From positions 1-7,477 of the forward strand of contig CALDKP010000221.1 in the NCBI GenBank assembly GCA_937898535.1: a DNA stretch of 7,477 nucleotides. The letters are read 5' to 3'. Both the position numbers and the translations under genes were made by a program. Each line of letters begins with the position of its first letter. Position 1 is the first letter of the stretch. Under the pieces are notes generated by a model. The model searched no databases. It was given only the letters and a program-made list of their open reading frames with translations, and had not been told where the DNA came from. Shown one piece after another: positions 1 to 6,707 of this stretch. This DNA comes from an uncultured Sphingomonadales bacterium (GTDB lineage Bacteria; Pseudomonadota; Alphaproteobacteria; Sphingomonadales; Sphingomonadaceae).

Positions 1-3000
1 TTCCGATCTCCAATTCAACCAGCCGATCGGCAATTTTGCGTGGAGCACCATTTTCCGTAAGCCGTGCGCCAAAACGTTCCGTCTGAAGCCGGACATCATT
101 GGGCAACAACCCGTCCAGTGCGGCGGACAATTTCTGCACAACGGGGGCATATACCGCGGTGGCAGCGCTGACATCGCGCCCTTCATGCGCATAGCGAATG
201 ATGTCCGCCATCTGTGCACGAATTTCAACGGCCGCTTGGTTGAATAGCATCAACCGCGTTGCCTCCGGCATGGGTGTTGTATCGATGGCCTGCCACAGGG
301 CTGGCAGATCATAGATGCGCTCGGCAATGGCGAACGCCGCCGCAACATCACCAAGGCCGCAGCCTTCTTCCTCAGCAAGTTCAAACGGGTGCAGCATGCC
401 CAGCCGGTTGATCATGCGATTTGCCAATTTGGTCGCGATGATTTCCTTGCGCAACCGGTGGGACAGGATCGCGCTTTTGTGCGCCTTGACCATCGCCTCT
501 GGAAACGCCGCCAGCAGTTCGCTGTCCATTGAGGCATCTTGTGCCAAAGGCGCGTCCTCAACCCCGTCCTGTGCAGCCAGCTTTGCCGTCGAAAGCAGCA
601 CTGCCAATTCAGGCCGGGTCAGACCACGTCCTTCACTTGCGCGCCGGAACAGTTCCTCGTTCGGCGCGAGCCCCTCAACCGCACGGTCAAGCTTGCCAGA
701 TCCTTCGAAGATTTCAATGAGCCGGACATAGGCAGGCAAATCCCCCGCCCCGCCGGTTTCAGCAATGGAAAGCGCGAGCGTTTGCAGGCGATTGTCCTCA
801 AGCACCAAATGCGCAACGGCATCGGTCATATCGGCGAGCAAAATGTTGCGCGCAGGCTCCTTCAACTTGCCGGCACGCATTTGCGCATTCAGCGCGATTT
901 TGATGTTCACCTCATTATCCGAACAATCCACGCCGGCGCTGTTGTCGATGAAGTCGGTGTTGATGCGGCCGCCGTGTTCGGCGAATTCGATGCGCCCGGC
1001 CTGCGTCAGCCCGAGGTTGGCGCCTTCGCCCACCACTTTGGCGCCGAGCTGGTCACCGGTGACGCGGTGCGCGTCATTGGCGCGGTCGCCGACATCGACG
1101 TTGCTTTCGAAATTGGCGCGGACATAGGTGCCGATGCCGCCGAACCAGAACAGGTCGACCTTGGCCTTGAGGATGGCGACGATGAGTTCGGTCGGTGACA
1201 GCGCGTCGGCGGTGATGTTTAGGCTGAGGCGGATTTCAGGAGTCAGCGGGATCGACTTCTGGCTGCGCGGGAAGACGCCGCCGCCCTTTGAAATCAGCTT
1301 GCTGTCATAATCGAGCCAGCTTGAGCGCGGCAGATTGAACAAACGCTGGCGTTCTTTCCAGCTGACCGCCGGGTCGGGATCGGGATCAAAAAAGATGTGG
1401 CGGTGGTCGAATGCGGCGACGACTTTCAGTGTTTTCGAAAGCAGCATGCCGTTGCCAAAAACGTCACCGGACATATCACCGACGCCAGCAACCGTGACCG
1501 GTTCTTTTTGAACGTCGATACCCATTTCGGCAAAATGGCGCTGGACCGACAGCCAACCACCCTTGGCGGTGATACCCATCGCCTTATGGTCATATCCAAC
1601 CGAGCCGCCACTGGCGAAAGCGTCGCCCAACCAGAAATTGCGTTCCAGCGCGATGGCATTTGCGGTGTCGGAAAATGTCGCCGTTCCCTTGTCAGCGGCA
1701 ACGACGAAATAGGGATCATCCCCGTCGTGAATGACGACATTGTCCGGATGCACGATACGGTCGTTGACGATGTTGTCGGTTATCGACAGCAAGGTGCGGA
1801 TGAATATTTTATAGGCTTCGGTACCTTCGGCAAACCAGGCATCGCGGTCGGCGCGCATGTCGGGCAACCGCTTGGGGTAAAAGCCACCCTTGGCGCCCGT
1901 TGGCACGATAACGGCGTTTTTAACGCGCTGCGCCTTCATCAGGCCGAGAACTTCCGTGCGGAAATCGTCACGCCGGTCGGACCAGCGCAGACCACCACGC
2001 GCCACAGGGCCAGCGCGCAAGTGGATGCCTTCGACACGCGGCGAATACACAAACACTTCGCGCCAAGGCAGCGGCGCAGGCAGGCCAGGGACTTTTGCGC
2101 AATCAAGCTTAAACGCCAGCGCTTCTGCCGCAGCCGCCGAAAAGGCGTTGGTGCGGACGGTGGCCAAAACGATCGCCAAGAAACGGCGCAATATACGATC
2201 TTCGTCGATGGCCGATACCGCGGCCAAGTCCGTGTTGATCGACTTCACATATTTGGTGATCTCTTTTTCGCGGTCACCGGAATGCGCTGGGTTATGCCGG
2301 ACGTCGAACAGGGCAATGATTGAACGTGTGACATTGGCGTTTTTGGCCAGTGCCGACACCACAGTCGGCATACCGTAGGTCACACCCGTTTGACGCAAAT
2401 AGCGATACCATGCCCTCAGCCAGATAACCGATTGCGGATCGAGACCGCCAACCGTCACGAGTTGGTTAAAGACATCATTTTCAAAGCTGCCGTCCAAAAC
2501 CTGGCTCAGCGCGCCTTCGATAATGTGCGGACGTTTTATCACCGTTGCCACATCGCCGCCCCGCAGCGACAGTTGGAAATCATGGATATAATTGCCGTTG
2601 CCCAATGCTGTGGGCAATTCTTCCAATACGTCGAAACCGAAATTCTCAAGCGCCGGAACAACATCGCTGAGTGGAAGCGCCCCGCCACCGCTATAAATTT
2701 TAAGCCGAAGATTATCGCCGTCGACGAACAATCGGGTAACTTTACTGTGGTCGCGCTCCATGGTCAGCAGGCCGACCATATCACGGGCGGCTTCTTCGGT
2801 AGAATACGTGCTGCGATAATTGGCGGGGAAACCGGTGCCGTAACGCACGAGCATCGCGGCCGCGCGCTTTTCATCGGTCAGTGACGCGAGCGCAGCTTCC
2901 ACCGCCGGCTCCCATCCCCGCACCATAAGCTCGACTTTGCCATCAAGCACGGCCTCGTCGACCTTTTGGTCGCGATCTGGAAGGTCGAGCGTGTAGCGCA

Positions 3001-4270
3001 GCAAGGCAACGCCGCCATCTTCCAAACCAATCGTCCAGCCCAGCAAGCTACCGCTTGTGGCATCTATGAGCATATTCTGGATCTGCTTGCGGATGCCTGT
3101 CGAGACATCGTCGCGCGGCAACCAGACGAAGATATAGAGATGACGGCCAAGCGGCGACCGCAGCGCAATCAGCTTTGGGCGTGGGCGATCCGTAAGCGAC
3201 ATCGCGGTCAGTGTAACGCGCTCCAGATCATCCAATTTCAGCGCAACCAAAAGATCGTGCGGCAGCGCCGTCAGTGCATGCGCCATCGCCTTGCCTGCAT
3301 GCCCCGAAGGGTCAAAGCCAAACCGGTCCATAAGCGTCGCCAGATGCGTTCTAAGCACGGGTATTGCCTCTGGGGCAGTCGCTAGGGCCGCGCTCGTCCA
3401 AAGCCCTGCAGTGACCGCTACGCCCGTAATGCGGTTGCCGTTTGTGACTGGGATAACGATAAGATCTAGTTGGACATTACGGTGCACCGTCGAGACCCGG
3501 TTGGACTTGAGCACCAATGGCGCGACGCCGCCGTCTTCAAACCATTTGATCGCAAGTCCAACGCTGTCTTCTGCAAGAACCGGAGCATCGGTCACCCGCG
3601 ATAGACCAAGGCGGTCGGACCGCTTGCCATCGCGGCTGACCCGTTCGTGCGCCAGAACCGTCATGTTATTATGAGCGAACCAGCGAAGGAGCGCAGCGCC
3701 CTCGCTTTCAGGCAGGCTGTCCGCGTCAGCGGACAACGCCGCGAGCATATCGCGCCAGTCGGTAACCGCGCCGCGTACATCGGCCAGAACGGCGTTGAGG
3801 TGCGTTTCAAGCTGCCGGCGTTCCCGCGCATCGACCCGCTCCGTCTCAAGGTAGATAAATGATTCCCGGGCCTGACCGTCCACACGTTTCCGACTGATGT
3901 CGGTGAGCGTCAGGGCATCATCGCGGACGACACTCAACACGGGGTGAATGATGCGCCTCACCGATATGCCACTTGCGGCAACGGCGGCAGACACCGAATC
4001 CACCAAAAATGGCATGTCGTCGTTATTCAGGGCGATCCGCATCATCAAACGGCCGTGCGCATCGGTAAAGCTATCGAGCGCGATGGCGGCATTTCCTGCT
4101 TTGCGGTGTAGACCAGTTTGAATGGTAAAGCGGGCGGCCTCTTCCGTTGCCTTGGCATCAAAGCCTTCATTCTCGCCGGGCAGGGCGGTTTCGGCAAATG
4201 CCGAAATCATTGCCTTCAGCAGGCTTTTGTCCAGTTTTCCGGTAGTTTTTGCAATTTTGGCGGCCGCCAT
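1..4270 (-). CDS. gdhZ: Large NAD-dependent glutamate dehydrogenase (Bac_GDH family), 3' end outside window
   Basis: This cytoplasmic enzyme oxidatively deaminates L-glutamate to 2-oxoglutarate and ammonia using NAD+, feeding amino-acid carbon into the TCA cycle. I translated the minus strand from 4270 to the left edge and found one uninterrupted frame of 1,423 codons. The family is usually about 1,550-1,650 residues, so roughly the last 150-200 are missing. The N-terminal regulatory part has NDDMPFLVDS at residues 83-92 and an IFVWLPRDD segment near 380, as expected for the ACT-like region. The catalytic part has ARGGLRWSDRRDDFR (757-771), the catalytic-lysine motif TGAKGGF with K794, and HPDN at 841-844. 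The dinucleotide-fold motif GVGDMSGDVFG spans 929-939. EGANLGLTQAGRIEF lies near 1080. The ATG at 4270 is chosen because AGGAGA lies 7 nt upstream; in-frame ATGs at 4297 and 4312 lack as good a site. The symbol follows the Caulobacter homologue; other genera use gdhB. It is divergent from an amino-acid/dicarboxylate symporter. No frameshift or lost motif was seen. Confidence 0.96.
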   Translation of the reverse strand, partial: MAAAKIAKTTGKLDKSLLKAMISAFAETALPGENEGFDAKATEEAARFTIQTGLHRKAGNAAIALDSFTDAHGRLMMRIALNNDDMPFLVDSVSAAVAASGISVRRIIHPVLSVVRDDALTLTDISRKRVDGQARESFIYLETERVDARERRQLETHLNAVLADVRGAVTDWRDMLAALSADADSLPESEGAALLRWFAHNNMTVLAHERVSRDGKRSDRLGLSRVTDAPVLAEDSVGLAIKWFEDGGVAPLVLKSNRVSTVHRNVQLDLIVIPVTNGNRITGVAVTAGLWTSAALATAPEAIPVLRTHLATLMDRFGFDPSGHAGKAMAHALTALPHDLLVALKLDDLERVTLTAMSLTDRPRPKLIALRSPLGRHLYIFVWLPRDDVSTGIRKQIQNMLIDATSGSLLGWTIGLEDGGVALLRYTLDLPDRDQKVDEAVLDGKVELMVRGWEPAVEAALASLTDEKRAAAMLVRYGTGFPANYRSTYSTEEAARDMVGLLTMERDHSKVTRLFVDGDNLRLKIYSGGGALPLSDVVPALENFGFDVLEELPTALGNGNYIHDFQLSLRGGDVATVIKRPHIIEGALSQVLDGSFENDVFNQLVTVGGLDPQSVIWLRAWYRYLRQTGVTYGMPTVVSALAKNANVTRSIIALFDVRHNPAHSGDREKEITKYVKSINTDLAAVSAIDEDRILRRFLAIVLATVRTNAFSAAAAEALAFKLDCAKVPGLPAPLPWREVFVYSPRVEGIHLRAGPVARGGLRWSDRRDDFRTEVLGLMKAQRVKNAVIVPTGAKGGFYPKRLPDMRADRDAWFAEGTEAYKIFIRTLLSITDNIVNDRIVHPDNVVIHDGDDPYFVVAADKGTATFSDTANAIALERNFWLGDAFASGGSVGYDHKAMGITAKGGWLSVQRHFAEMGIDVQKEPVTVAGVGDMSGDVFGNGMLLSKTLKVVAAFDHRHIFFDPDPDPAVSWKERQRLFNLPRSSWLDYDSKLISKGGGVFPRSQKSIPLTPEIRLSLNITADALSPTELIVAILKAKVDLFWFGGIGTYVRANFESNVDVGDRANDAHRVTGDQLGAKVVGEGANLGLTQAGRIEFAEHGGRINTDFIDNSAGVDCSDNEVNIKIALNAQMRAGKLKEPARNILLADMTDAVAHLVLEDNRLQTLALSIAETGGAGDLPAYVRLIEIFEGSGKLDRAVEGLAPNEELFRRASEGRGLTRPELAVLLSTAKLAAQDGVEDAPLAQDASMDSELLAAFPEAMVKAHKSAILSHRLRKEIIATKLANRMINRLGMLHPFELAEEEGCGLGDVAAAFAIAERIYDLPALWQAIDTTPMPEATRLMLFNQAAVEIRAQMADIIRYAHEGRDVSAATAVYAPVVQKLSAALDGLLPNDVRLQTERFGARLTENGAPRKIADRLVELEIG

Positions 4271-4277
4271 GAAATCA

Positions 4278-4283
4278 TCTCCT
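4278..4283 (-). promoter_or_regulatory. Ribosome binding site deciding the glutamate dehydrogenase start
   Basis: Read on the minus strand this is AGGAGA, separated by 7 nt from the ATG at 4270. It favours that start over the in-frame ATGs at 4297 and 4312, which would add 9 or 14 residues and have no purine-rich site at a normal distance. Confidence 0.75.
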
Positions 4284-4330
4284 GAGCCCGCAAGCATTTG
4301 GTTAAGTGCCATGTTCAACGACAAAATACG

Positions 4331-4347
4331 TTGTAATTTTATTACAA
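4331..4347. promoter_or_regulatory. Perfect AT-rich palindrome, candidate operator
   Basis: The sequence TTGTAAT-TTT-ATTACAA is a perfect 7-bp inverted repeat around a 3-bp centre, in the intergenic region between the divergent dehydrogenase and symporter genes. Its size and symmetry suit a dimeric helix-turn-helix regulator. It lies about 60 bp upstream of the dehydrogenase start and about 110 bp upstream of the symporter start. A single half-site, TTGTAA, recurs at 4386-4391. I cannot assign it to a known regulator: it does not match the FNR or TyrR consensus. It is not followed by a T-tract and has only AT-rich arms, so a terminator is unlikely. Confidence 0.45.
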
Positions 4348-4374
4348 GGCTTATGACGCTGTTCGAATGCTTAA

Positions 4375-4396
4375 ACAAGTCACGTTTGTAACTTGT
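4375..4396. repeat. Spaced inverted repeat ACAAGT-N10-ACTTGT
   Basis: Two perfect 6-bp arms (4375-4380 and 4391-4396) are separated by 10 bp, so arm centres are 16 bp apart, about one and a half helical turns. The repeat lies in the same divergent intergenic region as the palindrome at 4331-4347. Its right arm abuts a weak candidate -35 for the symporter. It could be a second operator or chance; a 6+6 repeat is only modest evidence. Confidence 0.25.
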
Positions 4397-4424
4397 TGCG
4401 ACAGACATTACTCCTGTGTAGCGT
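4396..4424 (+). promoter_or_regulatory. Weak candidate promoter for the symporter
   Basis: TTGCGA (4396-4401) and TAGCGT (4419-4424) are separated by 17 bp, the optimal spacing for a housekeeping sigma factor. The -10 match is poor. Transcription would begin near 4431, leaving a leader of about 25 nt that still contains the ribosome binding site. The call rests on spacing and position only. Confidence 0.25.
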
Positions 4425-4441
4425 GATCAAAAGTTGAAAAT

Positions 4442-4449
4442 AGGAGAGG
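4442..4449 (+). promoter_or_regulatory. Strong ribosome binding site for the GTG-started symporter
   Basis: AGGAGAGG lies 6 nt before the GTG at 4456. This near-ideal Shine-Dalgarno sequence supports the non-ATG start. The next in-frame ATG is codon 13, inside the first membrane segment, and would truncate it. Confidence 0.8.
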
Positions 4450-4455
4450 TTTTGC

Positions 4456-5799
4456 GTGGATAAACGGCTTACATTGTGGATTCTAGTGGGGATGATCCTC
4501 GGCGTCGCCGTGGGTTACGCGGTCCATGTCAGTTTCGCGCAAGACAGTACGCAGTTCGAATATCTATCAAAGACCTTCAAACTGCTTTCGGATATTTTCC
4601 TTAATCTCATCAAGCTTTTGGTCGCGCCGCTGATCCTGTCGACCATCGTCGTCGGCATTGCGCACATGGGTGACAGCAGTGCGCTGGGCAGAATCGGTTT
4701 CCGCGCCATTTCTTGGTTCATCGTTGCCAGCTTCATTTCGATTGGCCTTGGTCTGTTGATGGTCAACCTGCTTCAGCCCGGCATTGGCGCGCCGGTCGAT
4801 AGTATCACCAATGCCGCTGCCACGATTGGCGAGGTCAAGAAACTCGACTTCTGGGATTTCATCCTGTCGATTTTCCCAAAAAATGCGTTCGAAGCGATGG
4901 CGACGAATAACATTTTGCAAATTTTGGTGTTCGCATTGTTCGCTGGTATCGCGTTGTCCGCGCTGGGCGAAAAAGGCGCAGCGCTTGTTCGTGGCGCTGA
5001 AGCACTTTCCGAAATGATGCTGCAAATCACACATTATGTGATGCGTTATGCGCCTGTTGCGGTGTTTGGCGCGCTTGCCGCCGTGGTTTCCAAGAGCGGC
5101 CTGACGATTTTGCTAACCTATCTCGAGCTCGTGGGTGAGTTTTATCTGTCACTCGCTTTGTTGTGGACGATCCTGCTGTCGATTGGAGCGATCTTCTTAG
5201 GCCGACGCATTTGGACGCTCATTCGTTACATCCGCGAGCCGATGCTGATCGCGTTCTCGACTGCGTCTAGCGAAGCGGCCTTGCCAAAATTGTTTGAACA
5301 GCTTGATCGTTTCGGCGTCCCACGCCGGATCTCGGGCTTCATGCTGCCATTGGGCTACAGCTTCAACCTTGATGGTTCGATGATGTATATGAGCTTCGCA
5401 ACCATCTTTATCGCGCAAGCTTATGGTATCGATTTGCCCATCGCAACGCAGATCTTGATCCTGCTCACGCTGATGATTTCGTCCAAGGGCGTAGCCGCCG
5501 TGCCCCGCGCATCGTTGGTGGTGATTACCGGCACGCTGGCGATGTTTGACTTGCCTGTTGAAGGTGTCGCGCTGATCCTCGCGATCGACCAGTTCCTCGA
5601 CATGGGCCGGACCGCAACCAACGTCGTTGGTAACGCCGTGGCGACGTCCGTCATCACCAAATGGGAAGGCATGTTGGAGGTTGAAGAGCCCGAGTTCGTC
5701 GAACCATTGCATGCGCCGGCGCACACTGCATCGCACGGTAAAGCCGGGCTGGACCTTGCCAGCGACATGGTGACTGACGAACGAAAAACGAAGCTTTAA
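4456..5799 (+). CDS. Dicarboxylate/amino acid:cation symporter (DAACS/SLC1 family)
   Basis: This 447-residue inner-membrane protein has the normal length and layout of the GltP/DctA (SLC1-like) family, which imports glutamate, aspartate or C4-dicarboxylates with Na+ or H+. Hydrophobic segments run from the N-terminus, including the typical LIKLLVAPLILSTIVVGI at about 51-68. The transport core shows hairpin-1 serines in FSTASSEAALP (267-277), the TM7 motif NLDGS (304-308), hairpin 2 with SSKGVAAVPRAS (342-353), and TM8 with DMGRT (382-386), N389 and N393. The DMGRT motif is typical of acidic amino-acid carriers. The following VVGNAVAT resembles DctA, and N393 replaces an aspartate that is a sodium ligand in archaeal GltPh. 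Substrate is therefore uncertain. Residues from about 404 form a charged cytoplasmic tail. The start is GTG with a strong ribosome binding site. The gene is divergent from glutamate dehydrogenase, which favours glutamate or aspartate uptake as its role. Its TAA overlaps the stop of the convergent methyltransferase. Confidence 0.94.
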   Translation: MDKRLTLWILVGMILGVAVGYAVHVSFAQDSTQFEYLSKTFKLLSDIFLNLIKLLVAPLILSTIVVGIAHMGDSSALGRIGFRAISWFIVASFISIGLGLLMVNLLQPGIGAPVDSITNAAATIGEVKKLDFWDFILSIFPKNAFEAMATNNILQILVFALFAGIALSALGEKGAALVRGAEALSEMMLQITHYVMRYAPVAVFGALAAVVSKSGLTILLTYLELVGEFYLSLALLWTILLSIGAIFLGRRIWTLIRYIREPMLIAFSTASSEAALPKLFEQLDRFGVPRRISGFMLPLGYSFNLDGSMMYMSFATIFIAQAYGIDLPIATQILILLTLMISSKGVAAVPRASLVVITGTLAMFDLPVEGVALILAIDQFLDMGRTATNVVGNAVATSVITKWEGMLEVEEPEFVEPLHAPAHTASHGKAGLDLASDMVTDERKTKL

Positions 5800-6533
5800 G
5801 CGGGGCGTTTGTGCCCCACCAAGGTGCCTTTGGCACCTTGGCTGTCGAGCGTGAAGTCCATATTGCGATGTTCTTTGCGCCACCGGCGGGCGACCACACG
5901 CTCGCCGGGACGCGCGGCATCATCGAGCAGCACACGGCCACTGGGACGCAAATTCGGAAATAGGCTTGCCGCTGCGCCGCGCACATGCGGATGAATGGCC
6001 CATGGTGGCCCATCAACGATCAGCAAATCGATTTCTGCCGGCACATCGCTCAGTTGATACCAGTGGCCTGGCCAGCCAGCCGGTGGTGGCCCCAATGGCG
6101 CATGGCGAATTTCGACATCCATATTGTTCTCACGGATCCAATCCTGCGTCGTCGACGCAAAATCCCCGTGTTGGTCAAAGCTGACGATTTTTCCGCCACC
6201 GAAAAGCTGCAGTGCACGCGCCGCAACAAAAGTCGATGCCCCGCAACCCAACTCAACCACCTGTTGCGGTCGCATTTCTTCGATTGCAGCGACGATGTGC
6301 CACAAAAAATGTGTATCTGCTTTCCAGCTACCAAGATTGGGCAACGCATCCAGCGGCAAATCTAGATAAGCGAGCAGGTCTGCCTTATCCTTTTTACGGC
6401 CACCATCGAGGCTGCGCAGCAACCATGGCCATTGGATGGCCCCGTAAGCCATTACCATGAACCGGTCGCTCAACGACAATGTGAGATCAAGATCGTCGAG
6501 TGGCAAATAAGCCGTGGTTTCACGCGTGGTCAT
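5796..6533 (-). CDS. Class I SAM-dependent methyltransferase, substrate unknown
   Basis: This 245-residue protein has a Rossmann-type methyltransferase fold. Motif I is VVELGCGAST (92-101), which binds S-adenosylmethionine. The acidic residue after strand 2 is in IVSFDQ (116-121). The motif IV region is DLLIVDGPPW (169-178), followed by GRVLLDDAARPGE (199-211). The arrangement resembles the Methyltransf_24 type. There is no signal peptide or obvious membrane span, so it is probably cytoplasmic. About 80 N-terminal residues precede the domain and may shape substrate binding; they are not recognised. The ATG at 6533 is preceded by GGAGG at a 5-nt distance. An upstream in-frame TTG at 6569 would add 12 residues but has no comparable site. 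The gene converges on the symporter, sharing TTAA for both stops, and is divergent from the MFS transporter. The fold is secure, the acceptor is not. Confidence 0.85.
   Translation of the reverse strand: MTTRETTAYLPLDDLDLTLSLSDRFMVMAYGAIQWPWLLRSLDGGRKKDKADLLAYLDLPLDALPNLGSWKADTHFLWHIVAAIEEMRPQQVVELGCGASTFVAARALQLFGGGKIVSFDQHGDFASTTQDWIRENNMDVEIRHAPLGPPPAGWPGHWYQLSDVPAEIDLLIVDGPPWAIHPHVRGAAASLFPNLRPSGRVLLDDAARPGERVVARRWRKEHRNMDFTLDSQGAKGTLVGHKRPA
5802..5817. repeat. Short GC-rich hairpin beyond the symporter stop
   Basis: GGGGC (5802-5806) and GCCCC (5813-5817) form a perfect 5-bp stem with a 6-nt loop, starting 3 bp after the symporter stop codon. It lies within the last codons of the convergent methyltransferase. 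No T-tract follows on the plus strand. On the minus strand a run of five T's occurs, but more than 10 nt beyond the stem. It may contribute to transcription ending at this junction. Confidence 0.35.
5819..5841. terminator. Perfect 10-bp hairpin, possible terminator of the symporter
   Basis: CCAAGGTGCC (5819-5828), a TTT loop, and GGCACCTTGG (5832-5841) form a perfect 10-bp stem beginning 20 bp after the symporter stop. It is embedded in the 3' end of the methyltransferase coding sequence. There is no downstream T-tract, so it is not a canonical intrinsic terminator. It could still be a pause or Rho-assisted site, or protect the symporter mRNA from 3' exonucleases. The structure is certain; the function is inferred. 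Confidence 0.4.
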
Positions 6534-6538
6534 ATGGT

Positions 6539-6543
6539 CCTCC
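6539..6543 (-). promoter_or_regulatory. Ribosome binding site deciding the methyltransferase start
   Basis: On the minus strand this is GGAGG, 5 nt before the ATG at 6533. It selects that codon over the in-frame TTG at 6569. Confidence 0.75.
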
Positions 6544-6690
6544 AATGACGCTGTGCAGCCAACAGTCAATCACAGATTTTCTAGACTGGCCGATTTTCCG
6601 CACCCTTTGCGATGTTAGAACCATCGATTGTCGAAATCATTGTTTCACGCATCCTTTACAATCACGAAAATAGTTGAATAACTGGGAACT

Positions 6691-6700
6691 GGAGAAGGAG
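6691..6700 (+). promoter_or_regulatory. Ribosome binding site of the MFS transporter
   Basis: GGAGAAGGAG contains AAGGAG ending 7 nt before the ATG at 6708. A second GGAG lies just upstream. It fixes the start of the MFS gene. Confidence 0.75.
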
Positions 6701-6707
6701 AAACGGC

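Larger units (their letters stand above)
6534..6707. other. Divergent intergenic region between methyltransferase and MFS gene
   Basis: This 174-bp stretch should hold promoters for both flanking genes. A TACAAT at 6657-6662 resembles a -10 element for the MFS gene, but no good -35 lies 16-18 bp upstream (TTGTCG at 6628 gives a 23-bp spacer). I found no strong inverted repeat, tRNA or convincing small gene here. Confidence 0.5.

Noticed and set aside
539..1198. A 219-codon plus-strand open frame opposite the glutamate dehydrogenase
   Set aside because: Same situation: an antisense shadow of a conserved coding region with no good ribosome binding site or recognisable motif.
1397..2323. A 308-codon plus-strand open frame opposite the glutamate dehydrogenase
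   Set aside because: It is antisense to the catalytic domain, which translates with all family motifs intact on the minus strand. Its product has no recognisable domain and is rich in Arg and His, as expected for a shadow frame.
1..4270. Possible frameshift or fragmentation of the glutamate dehydrogenase
   Set aside because: Reading the minus strand codon by codon from 4270 to the left edge shows no stop and continuous family-like sequence. It only appears broken because no stop codon lies in the window.
5197..5883. A 228-codon minus-strand open frame across the symporter and the methyltransferase 3' end
   Set aside because: It overlaps two well-supported genes in another frame and its sequence looks like a reverse translation of membrane helices, not a real protein.
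6534..6569. Longer methyltransferase starting at an upstream TTG
   Set aside because: The TTG at 6569 lacks a Shine-Dalgarno sequence, whereas the ATG at 6533 has GGAGG 5 nt upstream.
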